The notes beneath the pieces were generated by a model. The model saw only the letters and a list, made by a program, of their open reading frames with translations, had not been told where the DNA came from and made no database searches. The translations under genes and the position numbers were made by a program. Below, piece by piece: positions 1 to 10,749 of a stretch of 64,000 bases of DNA. The stretch comes from Streptomyces sp. NBC_00490 (GTDB lineage Bacteria; Actinomycetota; Actinomycetes; Streptomycetales; Streptomycetaceae): contig NZ_CP107869.1 of NCBI RefSeq assembly GCF_036013645.1, forward strand, positions 3,100,001 to 3,164,000. Reading direction: 5' to 3'. Positions within the stretch are counted from its first letter, which is position 1. Each line of letters opens with the position of its first letter.

Positions 1-2008
<2,008 letters not shown>

Positions 2009-2232
2009 GCCGGTCCGCACCTTTCTTGAGAAGAAGTGACAGGGGCGGGGCCCCCGTGCTTTTTCAGACTAGGGGGAGCCACTGACAACGCCGGTCGGAT
2101 TCCCGGATGCATAACAATCCCCGGCTATCCAGCATGCCCGACGCCGCTGTCGACCATATAGCACGTGCATTCGATTTACGGCACTGCTTCACCACCTTCA
2201 CCCAAAGGTGTGGCGGGACTAATGTCAGCAGC

Positions 2233-2919
2233 ATGATTGATCACGCGCATGACCTGGCGTCTGTACGTGACGCGACGGAGCGGCTGCTCACCGCAGCCGC
2301 CAAACTGGACAACGCGTCTGTGACGGAGCCGTCACGGCTTCCCGGGTGGACCCGCGGTCACGTCCTCGCCCACCTGGCCCGCAACGCGGACGCCCTGGTG
2401 AACGTTCTGGAGGGCCGGCCGATGTACGTCTCCGGGAAGGCCCGGGACGCCGAGATCGGCCGGGACGCCCCGCGCCCCCTCGACATCCAGCTCACGGACG
2501 TCCGTGACAGCGCCGCCCGCTTCCAGGAGGCGGGAGCCGCCCCGGCCGACTGGTCGCGCATCGTGCAGCTGCGCAACGGGGTCACCGACTCGGCGGCCCG
2601 GGTGCCGTTCCGGCGGTGGGTGGAGGTGGAGCTGCACCATGTGGACCTCGGGATCGGGTACGAGCTGGAGGACGTGCCCGCGGAGTTCGCGGGCCGGGAG
2701 ATCGCCTTCCTCGCCGAGCGGTTCACCGGGCACCCCGACGTACCGCCGACCCGCCTGACGGACGACACGCGCGTGTGGACCACGGGCCGGGTGGCGGAGG
2801 CGATCGTGGTCACGGTGACGGGATCCCCCGCGGACCTGCTCGGCTGGCTCGCCGGGCGCCGCGACGGATCGGTGCTGAGCGTGGAGGGCGGAAGGCTTCC
2901 GGAGCTTCCTCCGCTGTAG
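2233..2919 (+). CDS. Maleylpyruvate isomerase family mycothiol-dependent enzyme
   Basis: A 228-residue protein of the mycothiol-dependent maleylpyruvate isomerase N-terminal (DinB-like helical bundle) family, common in actinomycetes. The N-terminus MIDHAHDLASVRDATERLL leads into the family hallmark PGWTRGHVLAHLARNADAL (about residues 36-54), which carries one metal-binding His. A second conserved segment, WVEVELHHVDLGIGYE, supplies further His ligands. Members are thought to use mycothiol as thiol cofactor; the substrate here is unknown. ATG 2233 was chosen because the upstream in-frame extension has no family character. It is divergent from uvrA and 21 bp ahead of the metallo-hydrolase gene, so the pair may be co-transcribed. 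Confidence 0.85.
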   Translation: MIDHAHDLASVRDATERLLTAAAKLDNASVTEPSRLPGWTRGHVLAHLARNADALVNVLEGRPMYVSGKARDAEIGRDAPRPLDIQLTDVRDSAARFQEAGAAPADWSRIVQLRNGVTDSAARVPFRRWVEVELHHVDLGIGYELEDVPAEFAGREIAFLAERFTGHPDVPPTRLTDDTRVWTTGRVAEAIVVTVTGSPADLLGWLAGRRDGSVLSVEGGRLPELPPL

Positions 2920-2940
2920 GGGCGCCCTAGACTGACCGCC

Positions 2941-3597
2941 ATGACGTACAGCGGACAGGTCACGGTCGGCGGCCCGGCGGACGTGCACGAACTCAAGGAC
3001 CTGATGATCACCAAGATCGCGGTCGGTCCCATGAACAACAACGCCTATCTGCTGCGCTGCCGGGCCACGGACGAACAGCTGCTGATCGACGCGGCCAACG
3101 ACGCCAAGACGCTGATCGGCATGATCGGTGACGACGGCATCGCGTCCGTCGTCACCACGCACCAGCACGGCGACCACTGGCAGGCCCTCGCCCAGGTCGT
3201 CGCCGCCACCGGCGCCCGTACCTACGCGGGCCGGGAGGACGCGGCCGGCATCCCCGTCCCGACCGACGTCCTCCTCGACGACGGCGCCACCCTCCGGGTG
3301 GGGCAGGTGGAGCTGACCGCGCGCCATCTGGTCGGACACACGCCGGGGTCGATCGCCCTCGTCTACGACGACCCGCACGGCCACCCCCATGTGTTCACTG
3401 GCGACTGTCTCTTCCCCGGCGGCGTGGGCAACACCCGCAAAGATCCTGAGGCGTTCGCGAGCCTGATCCACGACGTGGAGACGAAGATCTTCGACGTCCT
3501 GCCGGACGAGACGTGGGTCTACCCCGGCCACGGCGACGACACCTCGCTCGGCGCCGAGCGTCCGCACTTGCCGGAGTGGCACGCGCGCGGATGGTGA
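2941..3597 (+). CDS. MBL-fold metallo-hydrolase (glyoxalase II-like)
   Basis: A 218-residue cytoplasmic metallo-beta-lactamase-fold hydrolase. The metal motif THQHGDHW gives His74, His76, Asp78 and His79. Further ligands are visible in RHLVGHTPG, FTGDCLF and the C-terminal YPGHGDD, so all usual binuclear zinc ligands are present. The short single-domain length and the HTPGS motif fit hydroxyacylglutathione-hydrolase-like proteins, which in actinomycetes probably act on mycothiol or other thioesters. Its place right behind a mycothiol-dependent isomerase suggests a linked thiol-conjugate pathway, but that is inference. Confidence 0.9.
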   Translation: MTYSGQVTVGGPADVHELKDLMITKIAVGPMNNNAYLLRCRATDEQLLIDAANDAKTLIGMIGDDGIASVVTTHQHGDHWQALAQVVAATGARTYAGREDAAGIPVPTDVLLDDGATLRVGQVELTARHLVGHTPGSIALVYDDPHGHPHVFTGDCLFPGGVGNTRKDPEAFASLIHDVETKIFDVLPDETWVYPGHGDDTSLGAERPHLPEWHARGW

Positions 3598-3746
3598 ACG
3601 ACGGGGTGCTCGGCCAATCCCCGCGCACCGGCGCGTGACCCACTCGCGCCCGCCCGGGCACAACGGCCCTCGCGCGCCCCGCGCACAACACACCTTTACG
3701 CGCCGCGTCTTCGCGCCCCCGGCGCGCATACCTCCGCACGCGCCCC

Positions 3747-3763
3747 GTGTGAACCGTTCACAC
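3747..3763. promoter_or_regulatory. Perfect palindrome, candidate operator of the ABC importer
   Basis: GTGTGAACCGTTCACAC is an 8-bp perfect inverted repeat around one central base, about 240 bp upstream of the solute-binding-protein gene. The size and symmetry are those of a homodimeric repressor or activator site. The regulator is not identifiable from the window. Confidence 0.5.
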
Positions 3764-3912
3764 ACGCCGGTGTCCCGCGCACGCTCCCCGCGCACTTGGT
3801 TGCGCGGTCAACTGGTAGCAGCCCCGCACAGGATGACGGCTCCTGCGCGGCAAGGGCCGCCGGTCTTCCGATCCCCGCCCTCGGCCGGCGGCCCCGGCGA
3901 CCCGCACAGGAG

Positions 3913-3928
3913 GCGTTCACAAGAACGC
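3913..3928. promoter_or_regulatory. Inverted repeat GCGTTC-N4-GAACGC upstream of the ABC importer
   Basis: A 6-bp perfect inverted repeat with a 4-bp spacer, about 77 bp before the solute-binding-protein start. It shares the half-site core GTTC/GAAC with the larger palindrome at 3747-3763, so both could bind the same regulator. Confidence 0.35.
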
Positions 3929-4004
3929 AACACCCGTTCCCAGTATGCGGACAAATACCGCCGTGACCTCGACAAACGAGGCGACCTGCTGTCAATCTCC
4001 CGCC

Positions 4005-4892
4005 ATGCACCTCGCCCCTCGCGCCCTGCGCCGCGCTGCCGCCGCCGCGACCATAGCCCTGCTCGCCACCGCCGTCGGCTGCGCACCGCAGCCGGAGGAG
4101 GACTCGGCCGCCAAGCCTTCGGGGTCGTCGACCGGCACCACGTGCGCCAAGGGGAAGCTGGCCACCGAGACGTCCGGCAAGCTGACGATCGCCACCGACG
4201 AGCCCGCGTACGAGCCGTGGTTCAAGGACGACAAGCCCGCCAACGGCAAGGGGTTCGAGTCCGCGGTCGCCTACGCCGTGGCGGAGCAGCTCGGCTACGA
4301 CAAGAGCGCCGTCGTCTGGCAGAGCGTTCCCTTCAACAAGGCGTTCGCGCCCGGTGAGAAGACCTTCGACTTCGACATCAACCAGGTGTCGATCAGTGCC
4401 GAGCGCAAGAAGGCCGTGGACTTCTCGTCCGGCTACTACGACGTGCGCCAGGCCGTCATCGCCCTCAAGGGCACCAAGGCGGCGAAGGCGACGAGCATCG
4501 CGGACCTGAAGGGCCTCAAGCTGGGCGCCCAGGTCGGCACGACCAGCCTCAACTACATCGAGGACGTGGTGAAGCCGACGCGGCAGGCCGCCGCCTACGC
4601 CAAGAACGACCAGGCCAAGTCCGCCCTGAAGAACGGCCAGGTGGACGCCATCGTCGTCGACCTGCCGACCGCCTTCTACATCACCGCCGCCGAGGTCACC
4701 GACGCCGAGATCGTCGGCCAGTTCGAGAATCAGGGCGGCACTCCGGAGCAGTTCGGTCTCGTCCTCGACAAGGGCAGCGCGCTCACCTCCTGCGTCACCG
4801 ACGCGGTCGACACCCTGCGCGAGAACGGCACGCTGGCGAAGATCGAGCAGCAGTGGCTGTCCGACGCCGTCGACGCCCCGGTGCTCAAGTGA
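4005..4892 (+). CDS. ABC transporter substrate-binding lipoprotein (polar amino acid type)
   Basis: The solute receptor of an importer, 295 residues. MHLAPRALRRAAAA gives a basic n-region and hydrophobic core ending in a lipobox-like AVGC, so the mature protein is probably lipid-anchored outside the membrane. The body is a family 3 periplasmic-binding fold: KLTIATDEPAYEPWF, GKGFESAVAYAVAEQLG, and FDFDINQVSISAERKKAVDFS are typical of polar amino-acid receptors. ATG 4005 was preferred over ATG 3945 because it starts a normal signal peptide; no strong ribosome-binding site precedes either. It is the first gene of a three-gene importer operon with 4-bp overlaps. Confidence 0.88.
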   Translation: MHLAPRALRRAAAAATIALLATAVGCAPQPEEDSAAKPSGSSTGTTCAKGKLATETSGKLTIATDEPAYEPWFKDDKPANGKGFESAVAYAVAEQLGYDKSAVVWQSVPFNKAFAPGEKTFDFDINQVSISAERKKAVDFSSGYYDVRQAVIALKGTKAAKATSIADLKGLKLGAQVGTTSLNYIEDVVKPTRQAAAYAKNDQAKSALKNGQVDAIVVDLPTAFYITAAEVTDAEIVGQFENQGGTPEQFGLVLDKGSALTSCVTDAVDTLRENGTLAKIEQQWLSDAVDAPVLK

Positions 4893-5785
4893 CGCTCACG
4901 AAGGACGAGTCCGGCGCGGAGTCGCCGGACTCGATCGACACGTACACGCCCTCCGAGCGACGGCTCGAGCGGGAGCGCCACAAGCGGACCCGCTCCCGCC
5001 GTGCCACCGCGATCGCCGCGCTGTCGACCCTCGTCACGGCCGTCGTCCTCTACCTGGTCGTCGTCAACGCGCCGGGCTGGCAGCGCACCAAGGAGACCTT
5101 CTTCAACGGGGAGTACGCGCGCGAGGCGTTCCCCAAGGTCCTCGAAGGACTGTGGCTCAACCTCCGGCTGCTGCTGATCTGCGGTGTGGCCGTGCTCGTC
5201 CTCGGCATGCTCATCGCCATCGCCCGCACCCTGCGCGGCCCGGTCTTCTTCCCGCTGCGGGTGCTGGCCGCCGCCTACACGGACTTCTTCCGGGGCCTCC
5301 CGCTCATCATCAACCTGATGATCGTGGTCCTGGGCGTCCCGGCGCTGCGACTCCAGGGCGTGACCGTCGACCCGGTGCTGCTGGGCGGCACGGCGCTGAC
5401 GCTGACGTACTCCGCGTACGTGGCCGAGGTGTTCCGCGCCGGCATCGAGTCCATCCACCCCTCGCAGCGCGCCGCGGCCCGCTCGCTCGGCCTCTCCAAC
5501 CGGCAGGCGCTGCGGCACGTGGTGCTGCCGCAGGCCGTACGACGCCAGGTACCGCCGCTGCTCAACGACCTGGTGTCGCTGCAGAAGGACACCGGGCTCG
5601 TGTCGATCGGCGGTGCGGTGGACGCCGTACGCGCCGCCGACATCATCGTGGGCCGCAGCCTCAACTACACGCCGTACATCGTCGCCGGCCTGGTCTTCGT
5701 CGCGCTGACCATTCCGATGACCCGGTTCACGGACTGGGTGACGGCCCGGATGGACCGTCAGCGGGCCCAGGGAGGGACCACATGA
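4889..5785 (+). CDS. ABC transporter permease (His/Glu/Gln/Arg type)
   Basis: A 298-residue inner-membrane permease starting at GTG 4889, which overlaps the receptor stop as GTGA. A charged 45-residue N-terminal tail is followed by a first membrane segment, then the HisMQ-type core with LEGLWLNLRLLLICGVAVL, AYTDFFRGLPLIINLMIVV and the cytoplasmic EAA loop (AARSLGLSNRQALRHVVLPQA) that contacts the ATPase. Only one permease gene is present, so the transporter is probably a homodimer. The substrate is inferred to be a polar amino acid from the family only. Confidence 0.92.
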   Translation: MTLTKDESGAESPDSIDTYTPSERRLERERHKRTRSRRATAIAALSTLVTAVVLYLVVVNAPGWQRTKETFFNGEYAREAFPKVLEGLWLNLRLLLICGVAVLVLGMLIAIARTLRGPVFFPLRVLAAAYTDFFRGLPLIINLMIVVLGVPALRLQGVTVDPVLLGGTALTLTYSAYVAEVFRAGIESIHPSQRAAARSLGLSNRQALRHVVLPQAVRRQVPPLLNDLVSLQKDTGLVSIGGAVDAVRAADIIVGRSLNYTPYIVAGLVFVALTIPMTRFTDWVTARMDRQRAQGGTT

Positions 5786-6534
5786 CCGACGCACCGGTGC
5801 TGCGGATGGAGGCCGTCCGCAAGACGTTCGACGACTCGGTCGTGCTGCGGGACGTGGACCTCGAGGTCGCCCCGCACACGGTCACCGCGCTGATCGGCGC
5901 CTCCGGCTCCGGCAAGTCCACGCTCCTGCGCTGCGCGAACCTGCTGGAGGAGATCGACGACGGCGCGATCTGGCTGGACGGCGAGGAGATCACCGACCCG
6001 CGGGCCGACCAGGACGCGGTACGCCGCCGTATCGGCGTCGTCTTCCAGGCGTACAACCTCTTCCCGCACATGACCGTCCTGGAGAACATCACGCTCGCCC
6101 CGCGCCGTGTGCACGGGGTGTCCCGCGCGGAGGCCGAGGAGCGCGGCAGGGAGCTGCTGGAGCGGCTCGGACTCGGTGGCAAGGCGGGCGAGTACCCGGA
6201 CCGGCTGAGCGGCGGTCAGCAGCAGCGGGTCGCGATCGTGCGCGCCCTGGCCGTACGTCCTCGGCTGCTGCTCCTCGACGAGATCACCGCGGCCCTCGAC
6301 CCGGAGCTCGTGGGCGAGGTGCTCACCGTCGTCCGTGATCTGAAGGGCGAGGGCATGACCATGGTGCTGGCCACCCATGAGATGGGCTTCGCCCGCGATG
6401 TCGCCGACCAGGTCTGTTTTCTGGACGGAGGCGTGGTCCTGGAGAGCGGGACGGCCGAGCAGATCTTCGGTGACCCGCAGCAGGAGCGCACGCAGCGCTT
6501 CCTGCGACGGATCGTGGAGGCCGGGCGCCTGTAA
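5782..6534 (+). CDS. ABC transporter ATP-binding protein (polar amino acid type)
   Basis: A 250-residue ATPase driving the importer. Walker A is GASGSGKS (39-46), the Q-loop VVFQAYNLFPHMTV, the signature LSGGQQQR, Walker B LLLLDEITAALD and the switch His ATHEMGFA. NLFPHMTVLENI is the usual amino-acid-importer (GlnQ/HisP-like) form. The start ATG overlaps the permease stop as ATGA. The conserved Pro after Walker B Glu is replaced by Ile-Thr (DEITAALD rather than DEPTSALD), a common variant. Confidence 0.95.
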   Translation: MTDAPVLRMEAVRKTFDDSVVLRDVDLEVAPHTVTALIGASGSGKSTLLRCANLLEEIDDGAIWLDGEEITDPRADQDAVRRRIGVVFQAYNLFPHMTVLENITLAPRRVHGVSRAEAEERGRELLERLGLGGKAGEYPDRLSGGQQQRVAIVRALAVRPRLLLLDEITAALDPELVGEVLTVVRDLKGEGMTMVLATHEMGFARDVADQVCFLDGGVVLESGTAEQIFGDPQQERTQRFLRRIVEAGRL

Positions 6535-6559
6535 CAGGCGCCCGCCAGGAGGGCGGGGC

Positions 6560-7033
6560 TTACGCCTCGGTCTGTCCCGTCCCCGCCAGCGCCGCGACCC
6601 GCTCCACACCGAAGGCGTATCCCTGCACGCCACAGCCCGCGATGACGCCGTCGGCGCGCAGCGAGACGTAGGAGTGGTGGCGGAAGGACTCGCGCTGGTG
6701 GATGTTGGAGATGTGGACCTCGAGGACCGGCAGTCCGTCGCAGGTGTTGAGTGCGTCCAGAATCGCGACCGACGTGTGCGAGTAGGCGCCGGGGTTGATG
6801 ACGATCCCGCAGTGGTTCAGCCGCGCCTCGTGGATCCAGTCGACCAGCTCGCCCTCGTGGTTGGACTGCCGGAAGTCCACGGTGCCGCCGTGCGCGGCCG
6901 CGGTCTTGGCGCACAGGGCCTCGACGTCGGCCAGGGTGTCGGAACCGTAGATCTCCGGCTGGCGCTGGCCGAGCAGGTTCAGGTTGGGGCCGTTGAGGAT
7001 CATGATCGGGGCGTTGGCCAGGGTGCGGGGCAC
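6560..7033 (-). CDS. aroQ: Type II 3-dehydroquinate dehydratase
   Basis: Dehydrates 3-dehydroquinate to 3-dehydroshikimate in the shikimate pathway. At 157 residues it has normal family length. Motifs are complete: [16 protein letters not shown] with the catalytic Tyr, [16 protein letters not shown] and [11 protein letters not shown] with the catalytic His. It is convergent with the ABC importer (25 bp apart) and divergent from the LD-carboxypeptidase. No other aro gene is nearby, so it is a stand-alone copy. Confidence 0.96.
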   Translation of the reverse strand: MPRTLANAPIMILNGPNLNLLGQRQPEIYGSDTLADVEALCAKTAAAHGGTVDFRQSNHEGELVDWIHEARLNHCGIVINPGAYSHTSVAILDALNTCDGLPVLEVHISNIHQRESFRHHSYVSLRADGVIAGCGVQGYAFGVERVAALAGTGQTEA

Positions 7034-7137
7034 GGTTCCTCCGGTCCGGTGGCGGGTGCGCGATCCGTTGAAGACCGCTGCTCAGACCCCGGTTTATCAC
7101 GGTGCACCCGGAGCGCGGACGGCCGTACCCTCCACGG

Positions 7138-8184
7138 ATGACGACGATCTCGTACCCGCCCAAGCCCTCCCCCGGCGACCGCATAGCCGTCATCTCGGCC
7201 GGCGCCGGCCTGCCCGAGCTGTTCCCGCGCCCCTTCGAACTGGGCCTGGAGCGACTGCGCGAGGACTACGGCCTCATCCCGGTTGAGTACCCGACGACCC
7301 GCAAGATGGGCACGACTCCGCGAGAGCGCGCCGCCGACATCCACGCCGCCTTCGCCGACCCGGACATCAAGGCGGTCGTGGCGTCGATCGGCGGCGACGA
7401 CCAGATCACCGTGCTGCCGTATCTGGACCGGGAGTTGATCCGGGCGAACCCGAAGCCGTTCTTCGGGATGAGCGACAACACGAACCTGCTGATGTATCTG
7501 CGGAACACGGGGATCGTCGGCTACCACGGGGCGACCGTGATGTGCGAGCTGGGCCGCCCCGGCGCCATGAACCCGCGGACCGCGGACTCCCTGCGGGCCG
7601 CGCTGTTCACCTCGGGCGAGTACGAGCTGAGGCCCGCCGACCGCTGGAACGACGTCAACCGCGACTGGGCGGACCCGGCGACCTTCGAAGCGGAGCCGGA
7701 GACCAGACCCGGCAACGGCTGGACCTGGGTAAACGCCGACCGGGTAGTCGAGGGCAGGACGTGGGGCGGCTGTCTGGAGATCGTGGGATGGCTGCTGATG
7801 GCCGACCGCGAGGTCTCGCACGACCTGAGCGAGTACGACGGCGCAGTACTGCTCCTGGAGACCTCAGAGGACATGCCCAGCGCCACAGAGGTCTTCCGGA
7901 CGCTCCGGAACATGGGCGAGCGCGGGCTGCTGCACCGCTTCTCGGCGCTGCTGATGGGGCGCGCGAAGACCTGGTCCTTCGAGCGTCCCAACAGCCCGGA
8001 GGACGCCGCTCGTTACGGGTCCGAACAGCGCGAGGCCGTACTGCGCGCCATGCGGGACTACGCCCCGGACACCACGATCGTCTTCGACGTCGACTTCGGG
8101 CACACCGATCCCCAACTCGTCATCCCCTACGGCGGTCTCGTCCGCGTCGACGGTCCCGCCCGGCGCATCACGGTCACCTACTGA
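7138..8184 (+). CDS. S66 family LD-carboxypeptidase-like protein
   Basis: Serine peptidase of the LdcA/MccF family, 348 residues. These enzymes cleave L,D-peptide bonds in murein peptides, or confer immunity to microcin C-like antibiotics. The Ser-Glu-His triad is readable: FFGMSDNT (Ser112), LLLETSED (Glu241) and DFGHTDPQ (His322). The 'TRKMGTTPRERAADIHAAFADP' style N-domain is typical. The sequence alone does not separate an LdcA (cell-wall recycling) from an MccF-like role. There is no signal peptide, so it acts in the cytoplasm. Confidence 0.88.
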   Translation: MTTISYPPKPSPGDRIAVISAGAGLPELFPRPFELGLERLREDYGLIPVEYPTTRKMGTTPRERAADIHAAFADPDIKAVVASIGGDDQITVLPYLDRELIRANPKPFFGMSDNTNLLMYLRNTGIVGYHGATVMCELGRPGAMNPRTADSLRAALFTSGEYELRPADRWNDVNRDWADPATFEAEPETRPGNGWTWVNADRVVEGRTWGGCLEIVGWLLMADREVSHDLSEYDGAVLLLETSEDMPSATEVFRTLRNMGERGLLHRFSALLMGRAKTWSFERPNSPEDAARYGSEQREAVLRAMRDYAPDTTIVFDVDFGHTDPQLVIPYGGLVRVDGPARRITVTY

Positions 8185-8235
8185 CGCACCCGTACGCCCC
8201 CGTAACCCGTCGTCACCGTGGGTAGTTGACGCGGC

Positions 8236-9549
8236 ATGCACGACGTACGCACCGTAAGGGCGCCCTCCATGCCGCGGCTCGCGGCCGCCTCGCTCGCCGG
8301 GACGGCCATCGAGTTCTACGACTTCTTCGTCTACGGGACCGCGGCGGCACTGGTCCTGGGGCCGCTGTTCTTCCCGACGTTCTCGCCGCTGGCGGGGACG
8401 CTGGCCGCCTTCGCCACGTTCGGTGTGGGGTTCGTGGCGCGGCCGCTGGGTTCGGTGCTCTTCGGGCACATCGGGGACCGGCGTGGGCGGCGGCCGGTCC
8501 TCGTCGCCTCGTTGCTGCTGACCGGCGGCGCCACGGTCGCGGTCGGCTGTGTGCCGACGTACGACTCGATCGGGGTGACCGCTCCCCTGCTGCTGCTCGT
8601 GCTGCGGTTCCTGCAAGGCCTGGGGCTCGGCGGGGAGTGGGGCGGGGCCGTGCTGCTGACGGCCGAGCACGCGCCGCCCGAGCGGCGGGCCCTGTGGTCG
8701 AGCTTCCCCCAGATCGGGCCCGCGGTGGGATTTCTGCTCGCCAACGGCGTGATGCTGGTCCTGTCGGCGTCGCTGACCGAGGCGCAGTTCGCCGCGTGGG
8801 GGTGGCGGGTGCCGTTCTGGGCGGCCGGGGTGCTGGCCGTGGCGGGGCTGTGGCTGCGGTCGTCGCTCGCCGAGAGTCCCAGCTTCCTCGACATCGACGA
8901 TCACGCGCGCGTGCCGCTCATCGAGGTCGTGCGCGACCACTGGCGGCTCGTCCTGCTGACGGCCGGGGCGCTCGCGGTCGGGTACGCGATCTTCTACGCC
9001 GTCACGACCTGGTCGCTCGCATACGGGACGGAGCGGCTGGGCGTGGGACGTACGGTCATGCTGGCCTGCATCATGGCTGCGGTCGTGGTGAAGGGATCAC
9101 TCACGCCGGTGGTCGCGTTGCTCGGCGACCGCTACGGGCGGCGGCCGCTGTGTCTGGCGGGGTGCGCGGCGGCGGCCGTGTGGATGTTCCCTATGGTCGC
9201 GCTGCTCGCGACCGGCGAGCCGCTGCTGATGTTCCTGGGGTTCCTGGGCGCGATGCTCGCGTTCATCACGATGTTCGCCGTGATCGCCGCGTATCTGCCG
9301 GAGCTGTACGAGCCGAGGGTGCGCTGCACGGGCGCCGCGGTCGGCTACAACCTCGGCGGGGTCCTCGGGGGCGCGCTCACGCCGATCGTGGCGACGGCGC
9401 TCGCCGAGCGGAGCGGCCGGGTGCCGTGGGGCGTGGGGGCGTATCTGACGGGGATCGCCCTGCTGAGCCTGGGGTGCTTCGCGCTGCTGCCGGAGACACG
9501 TCCGGTGCCGGTGGCCGCCGCGGCGGAACCGGAGCCGGCCATGGATTGA
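8236..9549 (+). CDS. MFS transporter, metabolite:H+ symporter (MHS) subfamily
   Basis: Twelve-helix membrane transporter of 437 residues. The N-terminal GTAIEFYDFFVYGTAAAL is the hallmark of the MHS group (citrate, alpha-ketoglutarate, shikimate, proline/betaine porters). The loop 2-3 motif GHIGDRRGRRP and its second-half counterpart GDRYGRRP are intact, and LRFLQGLGLGGEWGGAVLL is characteristic. The substrate cannot be read; aroQ two genes away is suggestive of shikimate-type acids but weak evidence. The stop codon lies in a small repeated sequence (9539-9599). Confidence 0.9.
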   Translation: MHDVRTVRAPSMPRLAAASLAGTAIEFYDFFVYGTAAALVLGPLFFPTFSPLAGTLAAFATFGVGFVARPLGSVLFGHIGDRRGRRPVLVASLLLTGGATVAVGCVPTYDSIGVTAPLLLLVLRFLQGLGLGGEWGGAVLLTAEHAPPERRALWSSFPQIGPAVGFLLANGVMLVLSASLTEAQFAAWGWRVPFWAAGVLAVAGLWLRSSLAESPSFLDIDDHARVPLIEVVRDHWRLVLLTAGALAVGYAIFYAVTTWSLAYGTERLGVGRTVMLACIMAAVVVKGSLTPVVALLGDRYGRRPLCLAGCAAAAVWMFPMVALLATGEPLLMFLGFLGAMLAFITMFAVIAAYLPELYEPRVRCTGAAVGYNLGGVLGGALTPIVATALAERSGRVPWGVGAYLTGIALLSLGCFALLPETRPVPVAAAAEPEPAMD

Positions 9550-9599
9550 TCCGGGGAATCGGTCCATGGATTGAGTCGACAGGCCGGTCTACGGATTGA
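9539..9599. repeat. Three decayed copies of a ~25-bp unit at a convergent gene end
   Basis: ATGGATTGA recurs at 9541-9549 (including the symporter stop) and at 9567-9575, and as ACGGATTGA at 9591-9599, inside the last codons of the antiporter. Spacings are 26 and 24 bp, with CCGG/GGTC flanks also partly shared. This looks like a small tandem duplication that now forms both gene ends. Confidence 0.5.
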
Positions 9600-10689
9600 T
9601 CGCCAGCTCCAGGTAGGCCGCGAACAGCACCAGGTGTACGCCGCCCTGGAGCGGGGTGGCCCGGCCCGGCACCACCGTCAGGGAGCTGACCACCACGGTC
9701 AGGGCGAGCAGCACCATGTGGGTGGCGCCCAGGCCCAGGACGAGCGGGCCGTCGAGCCAGATGGAGGCCAGGGCGACGGCGGGAATGGTGAGGCCGATGC
9801 TGGCCATCGCGGAGCCGAGCGCGAGGTTGAGGCTGGTCTGCACGCGGTCGCGGCGCGCGGAGCGCAGTGCGGCGATGGTCTCGGGGAGGAGCACCAGCAG
9901 GGCGATGATCACGCCGACGACGGCATGCGGCAGTCCGGCCGCGGCCACCCCGGACTCGATGGTGGGCGACACGCCCTTGGCCAGGCCGACGACGCCGATC
10001 AATGCCAGTCCCAGCAGCCCGAGGCTGATCCGGGCGGTGCGGGAGGACGGCGCGTCGGCGTGGTCGTCGACGGTGACGACCACGCCCTGGCGGGTGATCG
10101 GGAGGAAGTAGTCGCGGTGCCGCACGGTCTGGGTGGCCACGAACAGGCCGTACAGGACCAGTGAGGAGAGCGCGGCGAAGGTCAGCTGGACACCGGAGAA
10201 CTCGGGGCCCGGCTTGCTGGTCGTGAACGTCGGCAGGACCAGGCTGAGGGTGGCCAGGGTGGCGACGGTCGCGAGGGCGGCGCCGGTGCCCTCGGGGTTG
10301 AAGACGGCGATGCCGTGGCGCAGCGAGGCGACCAGGAGGCAGATGCCGACGATGCCGTTGCAGGTGATCATCACGGCCGCGAAGACCGTGTCCCGGGCGA
10401 GCGTGGAACTTTTGCCGCCGCCGTCGGCCATCAGGGTGACGATGAGGGCGACTTCGATGATGGTGACGGCCACGGCGAGGACCAGGGAGCCGAAGGGTTC
10501 GCCGACCCGGTGCGCGACCACTTCGGCGTGGTGCACGGCGGCCAGGACGGCGCCCGCGAGGACCAGGGTCACCAGGGCGACGATCACGCCCGGCAGATCA
10601 CGCCCCCAGGTGAGGGCCAGGAGGACGACGGCGAGCACCGGCACGAGGATCGTCCACTGGGTGGTGAGCGACCTGAGCCGAGTGATCAT
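9589..10689 (-). CDS. Calcium:proton antiporter (CaCA superfamily, ChaA-like)
   Basis: A 366-residue, roughly 11-helix cation exchanger. The two inverted alpha repeats are visible as GEPFGSLVLAVAVTIIEVAL (about residues 62-81) and LLPETIAALRSARRDRVQTS followed by LNLALGSAMASIGLTIP, with the paired acidic residues that bind Ca2+. The family exports Ca2+, and sometimes Na+/K+, in exchange for H+. It lies downstream of the Ter module on the same strand, which also handles divalent metals, but a gap and another gene separate them. Confidence 0.92.
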   Translation of the reverse strand: MITRLRSLTTQWTILVPVLAVVLLALTWGRDLPGVIVALVTLVLAGAVLAAVHHAEVVAHRVGEPFGSLVLAVAVTIIEVALIVTLMADGGGKSSTLARDTVFAAVMITCNGIVGICLLVASLRHGIAVFNPEGTGAALATVATLATLSLVLPTFTTSKPGPEFSGVQLTFAALSSLVLYGLFVATQTVRHRDYFLPITRQGVVVTVDDHADAPSSRTARISLGLLGLALIGVVGLAKGVSPTIESGVAAAGLPHAVVGVIIALLVLLPETIAALRSARRDRVQTSLNLALGSAMASIGLTIPAVALASIWLDGPLVLGLGATHMVLLALTVVVSSLTVVPGRATPLQGGVHLVLFAAYLELAINP

Positions 10690-10749
10690 GCAGCGATCGT
10701 CGCAGAGGGGGTGGGGCCCCGCACCCTGGCGGTACGGGGCCCGCGGGCC

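Larger units (their letters stand above)
3598..4004. other. Intergenic region upstream of ABC importer
   Basis: About 400 bp without a credible gene. The first half is very C-rich with repeated CGCGC/GCGCAC blocks. It holds two clean inverted repeats, listed separately at 3747-3763 and 3913-3928. A GGAGG at 3909-3913 looks like a ribosome-binding site but no good start follows at normal spacing. The importer promoter should lie here; no convincing -35/-10 pair was assigned. Confidence 0.6.

Noticed and set aside
2107..2232. Longer N-terminus for the mycothiol-dependent isomerase
   Set aside because: The extra 42 residues resemble the uvrA promoter region in translation and the family begins at the ATG at 2233.
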